Below, in pieces: positions 43,762 to 52,922 of a stretch of DNA of 64,000 bases. Source of the stretch: DATFVA01 sp963771705 (GTDB lineage Bacteria > Bacteroidota > Ignavibacteria > Ignavibacteriales > Ignavibacteriaceae); the NCBI GenBank assembly GCA_963771705.1, contig CAVYUP010000014.1, forward strand, positions 124,001 through 188,000, read 5' to 3'. How positions within the stretch are numbered: the first letter of the stretch is position 1; the number at the start of each line of letters is the position of its first letter. The notes below the pieces were generated by a model. The model was not told the origin of the DNA. It saw only the letters and a list, made by a program, of their open reading frames with translations, and did not search any database. The translations under genes were made by a program, and so were the position numbers.

Positions 43762-44259
43762 ATGAAAAAGCTGTTTATACCTCTCTTCGTTTTCTCATTT
43801 TTATTTGCTCTGGGATGTGAGCAAAACCAATCCACAGAACCTGCAGCCCCAATGCAGAACAACTCAGGTTCAGGAGTTCTGCAAAAACCGTTGTTCGATA
43901 AGATAGATGAAGCTCATCAGAACCTTGTTGATGTATTTGCAACACAGGATGCAGAAGCTATGGCTGCATTATATACGGAGGACGCAAAGCTTATGCCGCC
44001 AAATGGAGATTTTATAACCGGTAATGCTGCTGTAGGAGATTTTTGGGGCTCGATGTTTACTGCTGGTTTTGATGGATTGACCATAGAGACCCTGGAAGTT
44101 TATGGTGATGGAAATAGTGCGGCAGAAGTCGGGTTATGGACTCTTTATCTGAATGGAGAAAATTTTGACAATGGAAAGTTCATTGTAATCTGGAAAAAGA
44201 TACAGGGCAAATGGTATGTGCACCGCGACTGCTTCAACTCAAGTAATCCGGCTCCATAA
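43762..44259 (+). CDS. Lipoprotein with SnoaL-like (DUF4440) domain
   Basis: 165 residues, AAAGGAG site upstream. Signal sequence with lipobox (LFALGC), lipid on the Cys. A ~30-residue low-complexity linker (Q/S/P/G). DUF4440/SnoaL-like cone-shaped domain about 50-160 (VFATQDAEAMAALYTEDAKLMPPNGD, FIVIWKKIQGKWYVHRDCFN). Such domains bind small ligands or act as isomerases; here it is tethered to a membrane. A bidirectional terminator follows 53 bp after the stop. Confidence 0.82.
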   Translation: MKKLFIPLFVFSFLFALGCEQNQSTEPAAPMQNNSGSGVLQKPLFDKIDEAHQNLVDVFATQDAEAMAALYTEDAKLMPPNGDFITGNAAVGDFWGSMFTAGFDGLTIETLEVYGDGNSAAEVGLWTLYLNGENFDNGKFIVIWKKIQGKWYVHRDCFNSSNPAP

Positions 44260-44311
44260 AAAATCCATAACAGGTACCGTCCCCTGTCTTCCTGCGATTT
44301 AAGTTCAAATT

Positions 44312-44346
44312 AAAAAACCCGATTTGTTTAAGGTCGGGTTTTTTTT
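44312..44346. terminator. Strong intrinsic terminator, both directions
   Basis: An 11-bp arm AAAAAACCCGA (44312-44322) pairs with TCGGGTTTTTT (44334-44344), followed by more T. It lies between the DUF4440 lipoprotein and the convergent ankyrin-hydrolase gene. It has a run of A before and T after, so it can serve both. Confidence 0.85.
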
Positions 44347-44443
44347 GAGCTGCAGCAACGGCGAATAATCATATCTCTGTCCTTCCGGCTGATATTGTTC
44401 AATAAGTCTTACAGCCGCCGCCCCATATGCAGTATTTCCGCTT

Positions 44444-46111
44444 TTATTTTTCATTTCCAGTTTCCCTTCCTATTGAAGGACTACCCGGAAGATTTTTAAT
44501 GAATTTTCCTACGACGTTTAAATTAGATTTTTCATATCTCCATGCATCAAAATGTTTCTTTTTTCCGTAGAACGGATCTGATGTAACAACTATTATCATT
44601 CGCTGATCGTGTAACAAAATTATGAACTGGCCGCCGTGTCCCCAGGCTAAATTAAAACGATGGTTACCGTCTGAAGCCGACCACCACTGATAGCCATAAC
44701 CGATGTCATAAAGGTACTTTCCGGCTCTGCCGTCAACTATTCCGGCACTATTAACATTTTCGGAATAAGTCTGAAGGGATTCTTTAATCCAGTCTGCCGG
44801 AACAATTTGTTTTCCATTATATTTTCCTTCATCCAGGTAAAGCTGACCGAACTTTGCCATATCTCTGGCAGTAAACTGCATATCTCCGCTGCCTATGTGA
44901 TATCCATCCACATCACGGATCCAGTCCGCTAACTTTACATTCAATGGTTCAAATAGATATTCATCCCCGAACGTGAGGAGATCTTTGCCGCAGGCGCGGG
45001 ATATTATTATACCAAGCCAGTTCGATGTGAGATTGCTGTACTGGAATTCTGTTCCAGGATCTTTTGTGAGAGGTACGTTCTCAATCTTACTGATGTATTC
45101 ACCCGACCAGACCGCATTCCAGTAAGTTGTATCAGTTTCCTCCCAGGGATATCCTGCACGCATCTGCAGCATATCTCTTACAGTGATATCCTTTTTCCTT
45201 TCATCGGTTATCTGTTCAGCTGTTTCAGGAAAAAAATCTAGCATCTTTGTGTCAATGTTTTTGATGTATCCTTTATTGAGCGCTATACCAAGCATAGCGG
45301 ATATATAACTCTTCGTTACAGAAGCTCTTTTAGACAGTTGTTCTATTGAACCTTCATTAAAATATTTCTCAGCGATCAACTTTCCATTTTTAATTACAAG
45401 CAGGCTGTAGATAGTTTCAAGATGTGAAGCATCATTATAAAGTTCAGCAATCAGATCAGGATCGAGACCTTCTTCCTGTGGAGAGGAAATTGCCCAGTCG
45501 TCTCTCTGTAAAGGTTTATAACTAATATTCCTTAGTTCCTCCTTGGAAGGCCGGAGCATTTGAGCAATTACCGGCCGCATCTTTTTTATCTCACCATAGT
45601 CGACCTTCAACCCGATGGGACCAAGGGACGACTTCAGCTGATCATATATTTTTTTATCCTGTTCAAATGGAACTGCAGCAATATCGTAAGCTGTTGATCC
45701 GTTGATGTTCCTCAAATATTTATCAGCCCCGTTATCAATTAACAATCTGATTATTTCTGTCCTGCACATCAGAGCCGCCATATGCAAAGGAGTGGATTCT
45801 TCATTGCTGCTTATATTAAGGTCGGAGCCGCCTTGGATTAATTCTTTTGCTATTTCTGTTTGTCCAAAGAGAGCCGCAATTATTAAAGGTGTAGAACCAA
45901 ATTGATCTTTTTCGTTTAAGTCAGTTCCAGCTGCTATATGCTTACTCACTGCTTCAAGATTCCCCTGTAAAACTGCAAGGTGCAGATTTGTATCAGGTGT
46001 CTTGTGTTCCTGTGCCAACACAGATGAACATATTAGAGCCGGTAGTAATAATATTAGAAAAAAGGTACTGAATATAGATTCATTAATGAAAAAGTAGTGC
46101 CTGGCAGCCAT
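44444..46111 (-). CDS. Secreted fusion: ankyrin repeats + class C beta-lactamase-type serine hydrolase
   Basis: 555 residues, GGAGA site upstream. Signal peptide (about 1-33, ending VLAQE). Three to four ankyrin repeats at 40-150 (NLHLAVLQGNLEAVSKHI, GSTPLIIAALFGQTEIAKEL, STPLHMAALMCRTEIIRLLI). Then a beta-lactamase/transpeptidase-fold hydrolase from ~205 to 545: nucleophile Ser264 with Lys267 (ASVTK), Tyr358-Ser-Asn360 (FQYSNLTSN), and H492-G-G (WGHGGQF). The family includes esterases, D-peptidases and lactamases. The fusion suggests that the ankyrin part tethers the enzyme to a partner in the periplasm. It ends 100 bp from the terminator. Confidence 0.85.
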   Translation of the reverse strand: MAARHYFFINESIFSTFFLILLLPALICSSVLAQEHKTPDTNLHLAVLQGNLEAVSKHIAAGTDLNEKDQFGSTPLIIAALFGQTEIAKELIQGGSDLNISSNEESTPLHMAALMCRTEIIRLLIDNGADKYLRNINGSTAYDIAAVPFEQDKKIYDQLKSSLGPIGLKVDYGEIKKMRPVIAQMLRPSKEELRNISYKPLQRDDWAISSPQEEGLDPDLIAELYNDASHLETIYSLLVIKNGKLIAEKYFNEGSIEQLSKRASVTKSYISAMLGIALNKGYIKNIDTKMLDFFPETAEQITDERKKDITVRDMLQMRAGYPWEETDTTYWNAVWSGEYISKIENVPLTKDPGTEFQYSNLTSNWLGIIISRACGKDLLTFGDEYLFEPLNVKLADWIRDVDGYHIGSGDMQFTARDMAKFGQLYLDEGKYNGKQIVPADWIKESLQTYSENVNSAGIVDGRAGKYLYDIGYGYQWWSASDGNHRFNLAWGHGGQFIILLHDQRMIIVVTSDPFYGKKKHFDAWRYEKSNLNVVGKFIKNLPGSPSIGRETGNEK

Positions 46112-46519
46112 ACTGTCTCCTTTCGTGCGGGTTTCAATAATGAAGAGATGGGAATAGATGTGCCTGTTTCTCCCGCTGATTAAAAGTTATCGCCGTTTTG
46201 TTTTAGAGCAAAAACAATTACAAGCAGGCGGCAATAATGTTTAATTCTGTATTTACAGTTGTTACAAGATATAAAAATCTCTCAAATAAATTAAACCTGA
46301 CCGTAATTTTCAGAATAAAAAGTCAGACATCTTAATGAGGAATATGCCGGAATCTGAGAATCGGAAGTGAATGATTAACTCATCTGTTTCACGATTACCG
46401 ATTGAATTGGGTGCCCCAGGAAAATTAGATCATCCTCATTAAAGTTAATATAAAACCCCGGGGGGCCGGGGTTTTATGAGTTGGGTTTGAGGCTAATGAA
46501 AAGGGTTGGGTGGTACTAA
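46112..46519. other. 408-bp gap with one perfect hairpin
   Basis: No gene is visible. The only structured element is the hairpin at 46450-46477, noted separately. The rest should hold the promoter of the ankyrin-hydrolase gene, but I cannot point to a convincing site. Confidence 0.5.
46450..46477. terminator. Perfect 12-bp hairpin with GGGG loop
   Basis: ATAAAACCCCGG pairs fully with CCGGGGTTTTAT around a GGGG tetraloop. It lies 43 bp after the stop of the minus-strand lipoprotein gene, and its trailing TTTTATATT (minus strand) fits an intrinsic terminator for that gene. Confidence 0.75.
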
Positions 46520-47227
46520 TCAGTCATTCAGTTGGGTAATTTTTAGTGTGTTCCAGCCGCAGCCTCTACCTTTTGATCTGTCCCAGAAATTACATTGGGT
46601 AACCGCTCCAAGGAGGCCCGACCAGGCTTCTGTTTTCATTATAAATCTTACTTTGAATCCGGACTGTCCGTTGGGAAGCGTGAAATTCACCGCTATATTT
46701 TTACTCCCTTCATCCGCTATTCCTCCAACCTGCAGTCCTGAATTTTTAATTTCTTTGTCATGAATATCAGAGGTAGTGAGTATATTACCATCCTTATCGC
46801 GTATTTCCATAGTTATCTCAACATGAGCTCCTGCTCCCGCAATCCCGTTACCTGCAATCGATCCTTTCCAGCTGAAGCTGGTTTCTACTCTATAATCACC
46901 GGGATCACAGGAGTGATCGTTTTCAATGTAGGTGGTGACCACCGGATGTTCAAAAATGCCGATGTTGATATTAGCAATGCCATTCATCCAGCCTCCGCTT
47001 CCGGCAGCCGGTGATTTAGCTTTGCCGGTGCTGGTAATGTTATTTGTATGGATTATTTTATACCCTCCGCGTGTGGGCGATTTATAAGTTGTAACCACCG
47101 GTTCATTTGTACCCGGACCGGGGTCAACGGGATTGTTGTCTTTACTGCAGCCGCTGAAAAAAAGGATAACTGTCAATCCTGCCATAAGGATCCTGAAAGC
47201 ACCTGAAACATGTTTTTGAGTCTTCAT
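46520..47227 (-). CDS. Lipoprotein of unknown function, 235 residues
   Basis: AGAGAGGAAG site upstream. Signal sequence with lipobox FFSGC, lipid on the Cys. A proline/asparagine-rich linker (KDNNPVDPGPGTNEP) leads to a strand-rich mature domain: HTNNITSTGKAKS, then YRVETSFSWKGSIAGNGIAG and AHVEITMEIRDKDGNIL. It contains four cysteines after the lipid (HSCDPGD, TQCNFWD, GRGCGWN) that could pair. I recognise no family. It is divergent from the ECF sigma gene, with repeat units in the spacer. Confidence 0.65.
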   Translation of the reverse strand: MKTQKHVSGAFRILMAGLTVILFFSGCSKDNNPVDPGPGTNEPVVTTYKSPTRGGYKIIHTNNITSTGKAKSPAAGSGGWMNGIANINIGIFEHPVVTTYIENDHSCDPGDYRVETSFSWKGSIAGNGIAGAGAHVEITMEIRDKDGNILTTSDIHDKEIKNSGLQVGGIADEGSKNIAVNFTLPNGQSGFKVRFIMKTEAWSGLLGAVTQCNFWDRSKGRGCGWNTLKITQLND

Positions 47228-47306
47228 TTTTAACTTCCTCTCTGATTGTTTATAAATAATTAGTTCTGAGTCATCTTTCTTTATTTTTGCTTAGTAACGG
47301 GCTTCT

Positions 47307-47430
47307 ATAACTAAACGCAGGATTTAACTGTAAAAGTGATAATGTTTGTAAAAAATAATTTCATTTACTACTTTACTTTAACAGATCGGGTTACATAACT
47401 AAACGCAGGAAAATTTCATAAAAGTGATAA
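47307..47430. repeat. Two 36-bp direct repeats before the ECF sigma gene
   Basis: Units at 47307-47342 and 47395-47430 share ATAACTAAACGCAGGA, then exactly 8 variable bases, then TAAAAGTGATAA. The fixed 8-bp spacer and identical flanks make chance unlikely. They lie between a lipoprotein gene and the divergent sigma gene, the second ending 58 bp before the likely start. The layout looks like two copies of a promoter or operator, possibly an ECF-dependent promoter. Confidence 0.75.
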
Positions 47431-47487
47431 GGGTGGTGAGAAATATTATTTTGTTCCCGGGCAGGACCCTTTTTTGTTTAATAATTG

Positions 47488-48072
47488 ATGGAGCAGGGGA
47501 GTATGATCACTCCTGAAAAAGACATTACACAGCTGCTTTCAGAATTAAGCAGCGGTAACCGCGAAGCCGTGGATATTCTGCTCCCTGTTGTTTATAAGGA
47601 ACTGCACCAGCTGGCGCATATGCACCTGCGGGGCGAGAGAAGGAACCACACCTTAAACGCAACCGCTCTTGTACACGAAGCCTATATGAAGCTGATTGCC
47701 CAGGATAGAATAACCTGGCAGAACCGGGCCCATTTTTTCGGGATCGCATCTCAGGCAATGAGATGGATCCTCATCAATTATGCGAACGCACGCATCGCCG
47801 AAAAGAGAGGGGGAAATAAAGTGCTCGCTACTTTTGTGGATGATAAGGTCAGCCGCGAATCAAGACCCGAAGAGCTCATTGCACTTGATGAAGCATTAAC
47901 TAAGCTGGAAAAGCTGAATGAGAGACAATCACGTATAATAGAGATGTGGTTTTTTGTTGGATTAAATCACGATGAGATCGCAGAGGTACTGAACGTATCT
48001 GTTCCTACTGTAAGAAGAGACTTCCGCCTTGCGAAAGCATGGCTCAGCCGTGAATTGAAGAAAGATTTGTAA
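47488..48072 (+). CDS. ECF-type RNA polymerase sigma factor
   Basis: 194 residues from ATG 47488; another in-frame ATG at 47503 sits after GGGGAG with a very short gap and aligns with the usual start of the family (ITQLLSEL). Sigma-2 region about 20-95 (LPVVYKELHQLAHMHL, HTLNATALVHEAYMKL, FFGIASQAMRWILINYAN). Sigma-4 region about 135-190 (ESRPEELIALDEAL, ARIIEMWFFVGLNHDEIAEVL-like stretch RQSRIIEMWFF, VSVPTVRRDFRLAKAWL). It is the TIGR02999-like ECF type found in Bacteroidota and Acidobacteria. A Ser/Thr kinase gene follows 19 bp later and no anti-sigma gene is present, so phosphorylation-based control is the likely scheme. Confidence 0.9.
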   Translation: MEQGSMITPEKDITQLLSELSSGNREAVDILLPVVYKELHQLAHMHLRGERRNHTLNATALVHEAYMKLIAQDRITWQNRAHFFGIASQAMRWILINYANARIAEKRGGNKVLATFVDDKVSRESRPEELIALDEALTKLEKLNERQSRIIEMWFFVGLNHDEIAEVLNVSVPTVRRDFRLAKAWLSRELKKDL

Positions 48073-48091
48073 AGAAGGATATCATCCGTAA

Positions 48092-51034
48092 ATGACCGCC
48101 GAGCGTTATAAACATATACAGTTGCTCTTTGATGAAGCGGTTGAAATGGAGAGCGGCAAAAGAGAAGAATTCCTGAAACAGGAATGCGGAAATGACAGGG
48201 AACTTTATGATGAAGTTATGTCGCTCCTTTCAGCCGATGAAAAATCGCACAGCATCTTTTCAGGTTCGGCCGCCGACTACATTCCTGCTGATAAAATAGT
48301 TCTGGAAGGAAGAATATTCGGGAACTACAGGGCAGTCAGGCAGATCGGGACCGGCGGGATGGGAACTGTTTTCCTTGCGGAAAGAGCTGACGGAGTTTAT
48401 GAACAGAAGGTAGCCCTCAAGGTTGTTAAACCGGGAATGAATACCGGGGAAATAATCTCACGGTTCGAATCGGAGCGGCAAATATTGGCACGGCTCCAGC
48501 ATCCCAATATAGCCAGGCTTATCGATGGGGGAATTTCAGATTTGGGTCTTCCGTATTTCACGATGGAATACGTTGAGGGGAAACCAATTACAGAATACTG
48601 CGACGATAATAACCTCAGCATTGAGGACAGGCTTAAATTATTTAAAAAGGTTTGCGAAGCCGTTTTATACGCTCATCAGAACCTCGTTATACACCGGGAT
48701 ATTAAACCTGGCAACATACTTGTAAAGGGTGACGGCACGGTTAAGCTGTTGGATTTCGGAATAGCAAAGGTTTTTGTAGAAGAGGAAAATCAGGAGTCGC
48801 TTACACGAACAGGAATGAGGGTGATGACGCCCGAATACGCTTCCCCCGAGCAGGTAAGAGGTGAGCCGGTAAGCACTGCAACAGATATCTATTCACTCGG
48901 AATTATTTTATACCAGCTGCTGTCGGGATGTCCGCCCTACGAAATAAGATCAACTTCTGCACTCGAATTGGAAAAAGCGATATGCCTTACCGAACCGCAG
49001 AAACCCAGTATAAAAATCACGAAGGTTTCCTCCCCGGGTTCCGGAAGTGCTGCAAAGACTTCAACCGGGTATATAACGAGCAAACGGAGTACCAGTCTGG
49101 CAAAGCTCAAAAAGCGGATTTCCGGTGATCTGGATAATATCTGCCTGACGGCTATACGTAAAGAACCGGAACGAAGATATGCTTCAATAGCACAATTTAT
49201 TTCTGATATAGATAATCATTTAAACGGATTACCCGTTAGTGCCCGGAAAAGCACTGCTGCCTACCGTACAAGCAAATTCATACAGCGGCATAAAACCGGT
49301 GTATTTGCCACTGCGGCAGCTTTAATAATCATAGCTTCTTTGACGACCTATTACACGGTCAGACTGGCCGGGGAGAGAGACAGGGCTCAGATGGAAGCCA
49401 AAAAATCAAAGAAGGTATCGGAGTTTCTGACAGGTATTTTCCAGCTTTCCGACCCGGAATATTCGAAGGGAGAATCGATTACCGCGCGGGAATTACTCGA
49501 TAACGGAGTTAAAAAGATTGAAAACGAATTATCCGGTCAGCCCGAGGTACTTGCCGATATGCTTGAGGTTACCGGGAATGTGTATAAAAGTCTCGGAATG
49601 TATAAAACCGCGCTGGATCTGATAAACAGGGCATATAAGCTCAACGATTCGCTAATGGGGGAAAACAGTCCCGAAACAATAAAGACCCTGAATGACCTTG
49701 CAAACCTGAATTATGATATGGGAGATTACGATGCAGCGATTGAAAAATTCAGGAAAGCGATAAATCAGAGGAAAAGCATTTTTGGAGAAGAAAGTCCTGA
49801 AGCTGCGGAAAGCATGAATGACCTGGCGATGGTATTAAGAGACGAGGGTAAGTATCATGAGTCGGAGAAATTATTAAATGAGGCACTGGCAATAAGGAAA
49901 GAAAAGCTATCGGCCAACAGCTCCGAAGCAGCGCAGACGATGAGCAACCTTGCGCTCCTAAAAAAAGACAATGCCGAATACAAGGAATCGGAAAAGTTAT
50001 TCAAAGAATCGCTGGCCATCTATGAAAAACTTTACGGAAAGGTACATCCTGCGGTAACCGAAACGCTGGGCAACCTTGCAGTTCTCCTGCAGGAGACGGG
50101 GAGGTACGAAGAAGCATCGGAACTGTTCAATGAGGTGCTGGAAATCGACAAAAAACTTTTCGGGGATCTCCATCCCACCATATCAACAGATCTATTCAAT
50201 CTAGCTTCCAACAAGTCATTGATGGGCGATCTGGACGGAGCGGAAAAGCTGTATTCCGAGAATCTTAGTCTTGATGAAAAACTGCTTGGCAAAGATCATC
50301 CTTACATCGCACTTGATATGAACAACCTTGCAGGGATATACAATGACAAAGGCGAATACAAGGAGGCGGAAAAATTATACAAGCAGTCGCTCGAGCTGAA
50401 CAGAAAGATTTACGGAAACGAGCACGTAGAAGTAGCAACAAACCTGAGCAACCTCGGAGTACTGTACAGCAGGTGGGGAAAATACAATCTAGCCGAACCA
50501 CTGTTAAAATCAGCGTTAAAGATGAGAATAAAGCTGCTGGGGAGGGACCACCCGGATGCAGTTGCAAGTCTATATATCTATGCTTCGCTGTTATCCGACG
50601 AAAAAAAATACGGTGAAGCGGTAGAGCAGTACAAGGAATCCCTTGAATTAAGGATCAAGGCACTTGGTGCAGATCATCCGAGCACAGCGAACATATACCT
50701 CGGGCTGGGCAATGCCTATATCGGTGAAAGGAAATTTAAGGAAGCCGAAAAAAATATTGAAAGCGGGATCAGGATATACAAGGCCAGGCTCCCCGAAGGA
50801 CACTGGAGCATTTCCTACGGAGAGATCATACTGGGTAAATGCTATTCAGGAGAGGGAAGGTATGCTGCTGCGGATAGTATTTTATATTCCGCATATAAGA
50901 ATCTGCTTGGCAAGCGGGGTGCGGAGGACAGGCTGACGAAAAACGCAGCCAGCCTACTGATAAAAAACACGAAAGCCTGGGGAAACCGGAGCAAGCTGGG
51001 CAAATACAACGGAATAATATCCAGTTCGGAATGA
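48092..51034 (+). CDS. Membrane Ser/Thr protein kinase with C-terminal TPR array
   Basis: 980 residues. Kinase domain about 77-380: glycine loop GTGGMGTVF (86-94), Lys110, catalytic HRD 201-203 with Lys205, DFG 221-223, and an activation loop rich in Thr/Ser. All catalytic residues are present. One TM helix (about 402-422) separates the cytosolic kinase from a large extracytoplasmic part of about nine TPRs (430-960) with ~42-residue spacing (for instance AAQTMSNLALLKKDNAEYKE, AVTETLGNLAVLLQETGRYE), the kinesin-light-chain kind. Stand-alone extracytoplasmic TPRs probably sense a protein or cell-wall signal. The kinase should act on the ECF sigma factor encoded just upstream, as in known kinase-sigma pairs. 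Confidence 0.92.
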   Translation: MTAERYKHIQLLFDEAVEMESGKREEFLKQECGNDRELYDEVMSLLSADEKSHSIFSGSAADYIPADKIVLEGRIFGNYRAVRQIGTGGMGTVFLAERADGVYEQKVALKVVKPGMNTGEIISRFESERQILARLQHPNIARLIDGGISDLGLPYFTMEYVEGKPITEYCDDNNLSIEDRLKLFKKVCEAVLYAHQNLVIHRDIKPGNILVKGDGTVKLLDFGIAKVFVEEENQESLTRTGMRVMTPEYASPEQVRGEPVSTATDIYSLGIILYQLLSGCPPYEIRSTSALELEKAICLTEPQKPSIKITKVSSPGSGSAAKTSTGYITSKRSTSLAKLKKRISGDLDNICLTAIRKEPERRYASIAQFISDIDNHLNGLPVSARKSTAAYRTSKFIQRHKTGVFATAAALIIIASLTTYYTVRLAGERDRAQMEAKKSKKVSEFLTGIFQLSDPEYSKGESITARELLDNGVKKIENELSGQPEVLADMLEVTGNVYKSLGMYKTALDLINRAYKLNDSLMGENSPETIKTLNDLANLNYDMGDYDAAIEKFRKAINQRKSIFGEESPEAAESMNDLAMVLRDEGKYHESEKLLNEALAIRKEKLSANSSEAAQTMSNLALLKKDNAEYKESEKLFKESLAIYEKLYGKVHPAVTETLGNLAVLLQETGRYEEASELFNEVLEIDKKLFGDLHPTISTDLFNLASNKSLMGDLDGAEKLYSENLSLDEKLLGKDHPYIALDMNNLAGIYNDKGEYKEAEKLYKQSLELNRKIYGNEHVEVATNLSNLGVLYSRWGKYNLAEPLLKSALKMRIKLLGRDHPDAVASLYIYASLLSDEKKYGEAVEQYKESLELRIKALGADHPSTANIYLGLGNAYIGERKFKEAEKNIESGIRIYKARLPEGHWSISYGEIILGKCYSGEGRYAAADSILYSAYKNLLGKRGAEDRLTKNAASLLIKNTKAWGNRSKLGKYNGIISSSE

Positions 51035-51042
51035 AAATCAGG

Positions 51043-52035
51043 TCAGCGTACACTGGGAGTTAAAAGTTTTTCAAGCTTGATAAGCGCTGTTTCATCTTCG
51101 ATAGCGAGTCTGACTTTATTTTTATCAATTAGGTCTCTTGCCTGATTAATCAATAACCTTGCATTTGGTTTATCATTTCTGACATTGGAAATAGTCGATC
51201 GGTTAAATAGATTCAAGGCCTGACCGTAAGGATCATCCGGATCAGTTGATAATTTCTCACATTCATTAAAGTGCCTTTCCGCTTCATCAATTTTACCCAG
51301 CTGTACCTCAACGTGACCTAAATTATGCAGATCAACAGTAAACATCGTCTCATCCTCTAATTGTCTGTTCAGTTCAAGACTCTGTCTGAAAAAAGATTCA
51401 GCTTCATTTAAGTTACCTAGGGCGAGTGCAGCCTGTCCCGCAAAATTAATAACACCCTGCATATACGACGGACCAAGCTGTCTGAGCAATTCAAGAGATT
51501 TAGCGGCAAACTTATAAGACTGCGCAAAATTACTTTCTGAAAATACCGCACGGGAAAGTCCGAGCAAAGCAAGGCCCTGCGCTTCCTTGTCACTGATTTT
51601 TTCGGCAATTACAAGCGCCTCATTATTACTATTATGGGATGCGGCTATATCTCCAAGGCGGTAAGCCAGCAGCCCATCACCATAGAGGGTTAGAGCACAA
51701 TATCGCGTTTCGGTGAAATTCTTTCTGCCTGATAACGGAGTAAGAAACAATCTGCCTTCTTCCTCTTTATGATCCAGCACCCAGAGACGCCACATATTTG
51801 CGGAAAGCTCATATGCCTCATCCTGCCGGCCCTTCTCAATAAAGAACTGAATGGCCTTCGATAATAACGCCTGGTTACCTCTAATGCTGTTTAACCATTC
51901 CGGAACACTTTTAGCAATCGGCCGGCCCGAAGAGGACGGAAATACCCATTCAGCTTTACGGGAAATCTGAAGCAGCCTTTGTGCTTCCTCTTCAGAAATA
52001 GTATGAGACTGCTTACCTTTCATATTCTGCTCCAT
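51043..52035 (-). CDS. TPR-repeat protein, 330 residues
   Basis: GGAGG site upstream. Soluble, without signal peptide. An N-terminal charged segment (SEEEAQRLLQISRKAEWVF) is followed by five to six TPRs from ~95 to 300 (ALLGLSRAVFSESNFAQSYKFAAKSLELL, GQAALALGNLNEAESFFRQSLEL, LHNLGHVEVQLGKIDEAERHFNEC). It is a scaffold type with no catalytic residues. The repeats resemble those of the kinase TPR tail only in the general pattern. The gene is convergent with the kinase, ending 8 bp from its stop, and is followed by the VOC gene in a two-gene minus-strand unit. Confidence 0.7.
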   Translation of the reverse strand: MEQNMKGKQSHTISEEEAQRLLQISRKAEWVFPSSSGRPIAKSVPEWLNSIRGNQALLSKAIQFFIEKGRQDEAYELSANMWRLWVLDHKEEEGRLFLTPLSGRKNFTETRYCALTLYGDGLLAYRLGDIAASHNSNNEALVIAEKISDKEAQGLALLGLSRAVFSESNFAQSYKFAAKSLELLRQLGPSYMQGVINFAGQAALALGNLNEAESFFRQSLELNRQLEDETMFTVDLHNLGHVEVQLGKIDEAERHFNECEKLSTDPDDPYGQALNLFNRSTISNVRNDKPNARLLINQARDLIDKNKVRLAIEDETALIKLEKLLTPSVR

Positions 52036-52047
52036 AAATACCTCCGG

Positions 52048-52470
52048 CTATTTCGGATCAAAATCCACTATCCATTCAATACCATATTTGTCTCTGAACA
52101 TTCCAAAATATGTGCCCCAGGGACTATCGCTGATAGGCACTTCGATATTTCCGCCCGCTGAAAGTCCGTTAAATAATTTATCGGCTTCTTCACGACTTTC
52201 AGTGCTGACATATATCTTCGACCTGTTTTCATTTTCATTTACAGTTCCCATTCTTGCAGGTACGTCATTTGCCATCAAAAAGTTTTTGCCAATCGGCAGA
52301 GCAATGTGCATTATCTTATCTGCCTCATTTTCCGATACCGGAAATTCAGGACTGGAAATATCTTTATATCGTATAATGCTTGTAAACTCTCCGCCGAATA
52401 CCGATTTATAAAAATTGAATGCTTCTTCTGCATTTCCGTTAAAGTTAACGTGTGGATTAATAAGTGCCAT
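52048..52470 (-). CDS. VOC (PhnB-like) glyoxalase-fold protein
   Basis: 140 residues. PhnB-like VOC fold: NPHVNFNGNAEEAFNFYKSVFGGEF at the N-terminus, PIGKNFLMANDVPARMG in the middle, FGMFRDKYGIEWIVDF at the end. The family covers glyoxalase and bleomycin-binding relatives as well as demethylubiquinone-methyltransferase-like members. The metal-ligand pattern is incomplete, so the reaction is unknown. It is 12 bp from the TPR gene on the same strand. Confidence 0.85.
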   Translation of the reverse strand: MALINPHVNFNGNAEEAFNFYKSVFGGEFTSIIRYKDISSPEFPVSENEADKIMHIALPIGKNFLMANDVPARMGTVNENENRSKIYVSTESREEADKLFNGLSAGGNIEVPISDSPWGTYFGMFRDKYGIEWIVDFDPK

Positions 52471-52922
52471 AATGTTATTTAACCTCCGGATAAATTAAAA
52501 AGTATCTAAATATCACTAACCTGGAGCGAATATTTACGGTATGAATGCGACAAAATCAGAGGCCGAATACGACAATTATTGCTAGCAGCGGCATTGTTAA
52601 AGAAGAAATTCACATATAGCTATTGCCGTCAATCAGTTAAACACTTCCTAAAGAAAGAAGCTTTCATTTCCGAAATATTCATTCCCATTCTTTTATGTAT
52701 TATTAGCTGAAGGTGGTAATAAGTTTTTCAAAATAAAATTAAGAGATTGGTCTCTTCAAGTACTGTAAATGCAAGATAAACTTTATCTATAAAAACAGAA
52801 CATACCGATAAGTTTGGAGCGAGAGATTTACACTGGTGACGATGATAACTCGTATCAGAGTTATCGAAAAATATCGAATATTTTAGCTCACGTAAGTTAT
52901 TGTTATAAACGGAATATTTCGG
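52471..52922. other. 452-bp gap
   Basis: No gene is visible. There is a 6-bp hairpin (AAGAGA/TCTCTT, 52741-52756) and an 8-bp inverted repeat (GATAACTC/GAGTTATC, 52844-52865). Neither has a T-run, so I do not call a terminator. AT-rich throughout. Confidence 0.5.

Noticed and set aside
52844..52865. 8-bp inverted repeat after the cupin gene as a terminator
   Set aside because: No T-run on either strand and a weak AT-rich stem.
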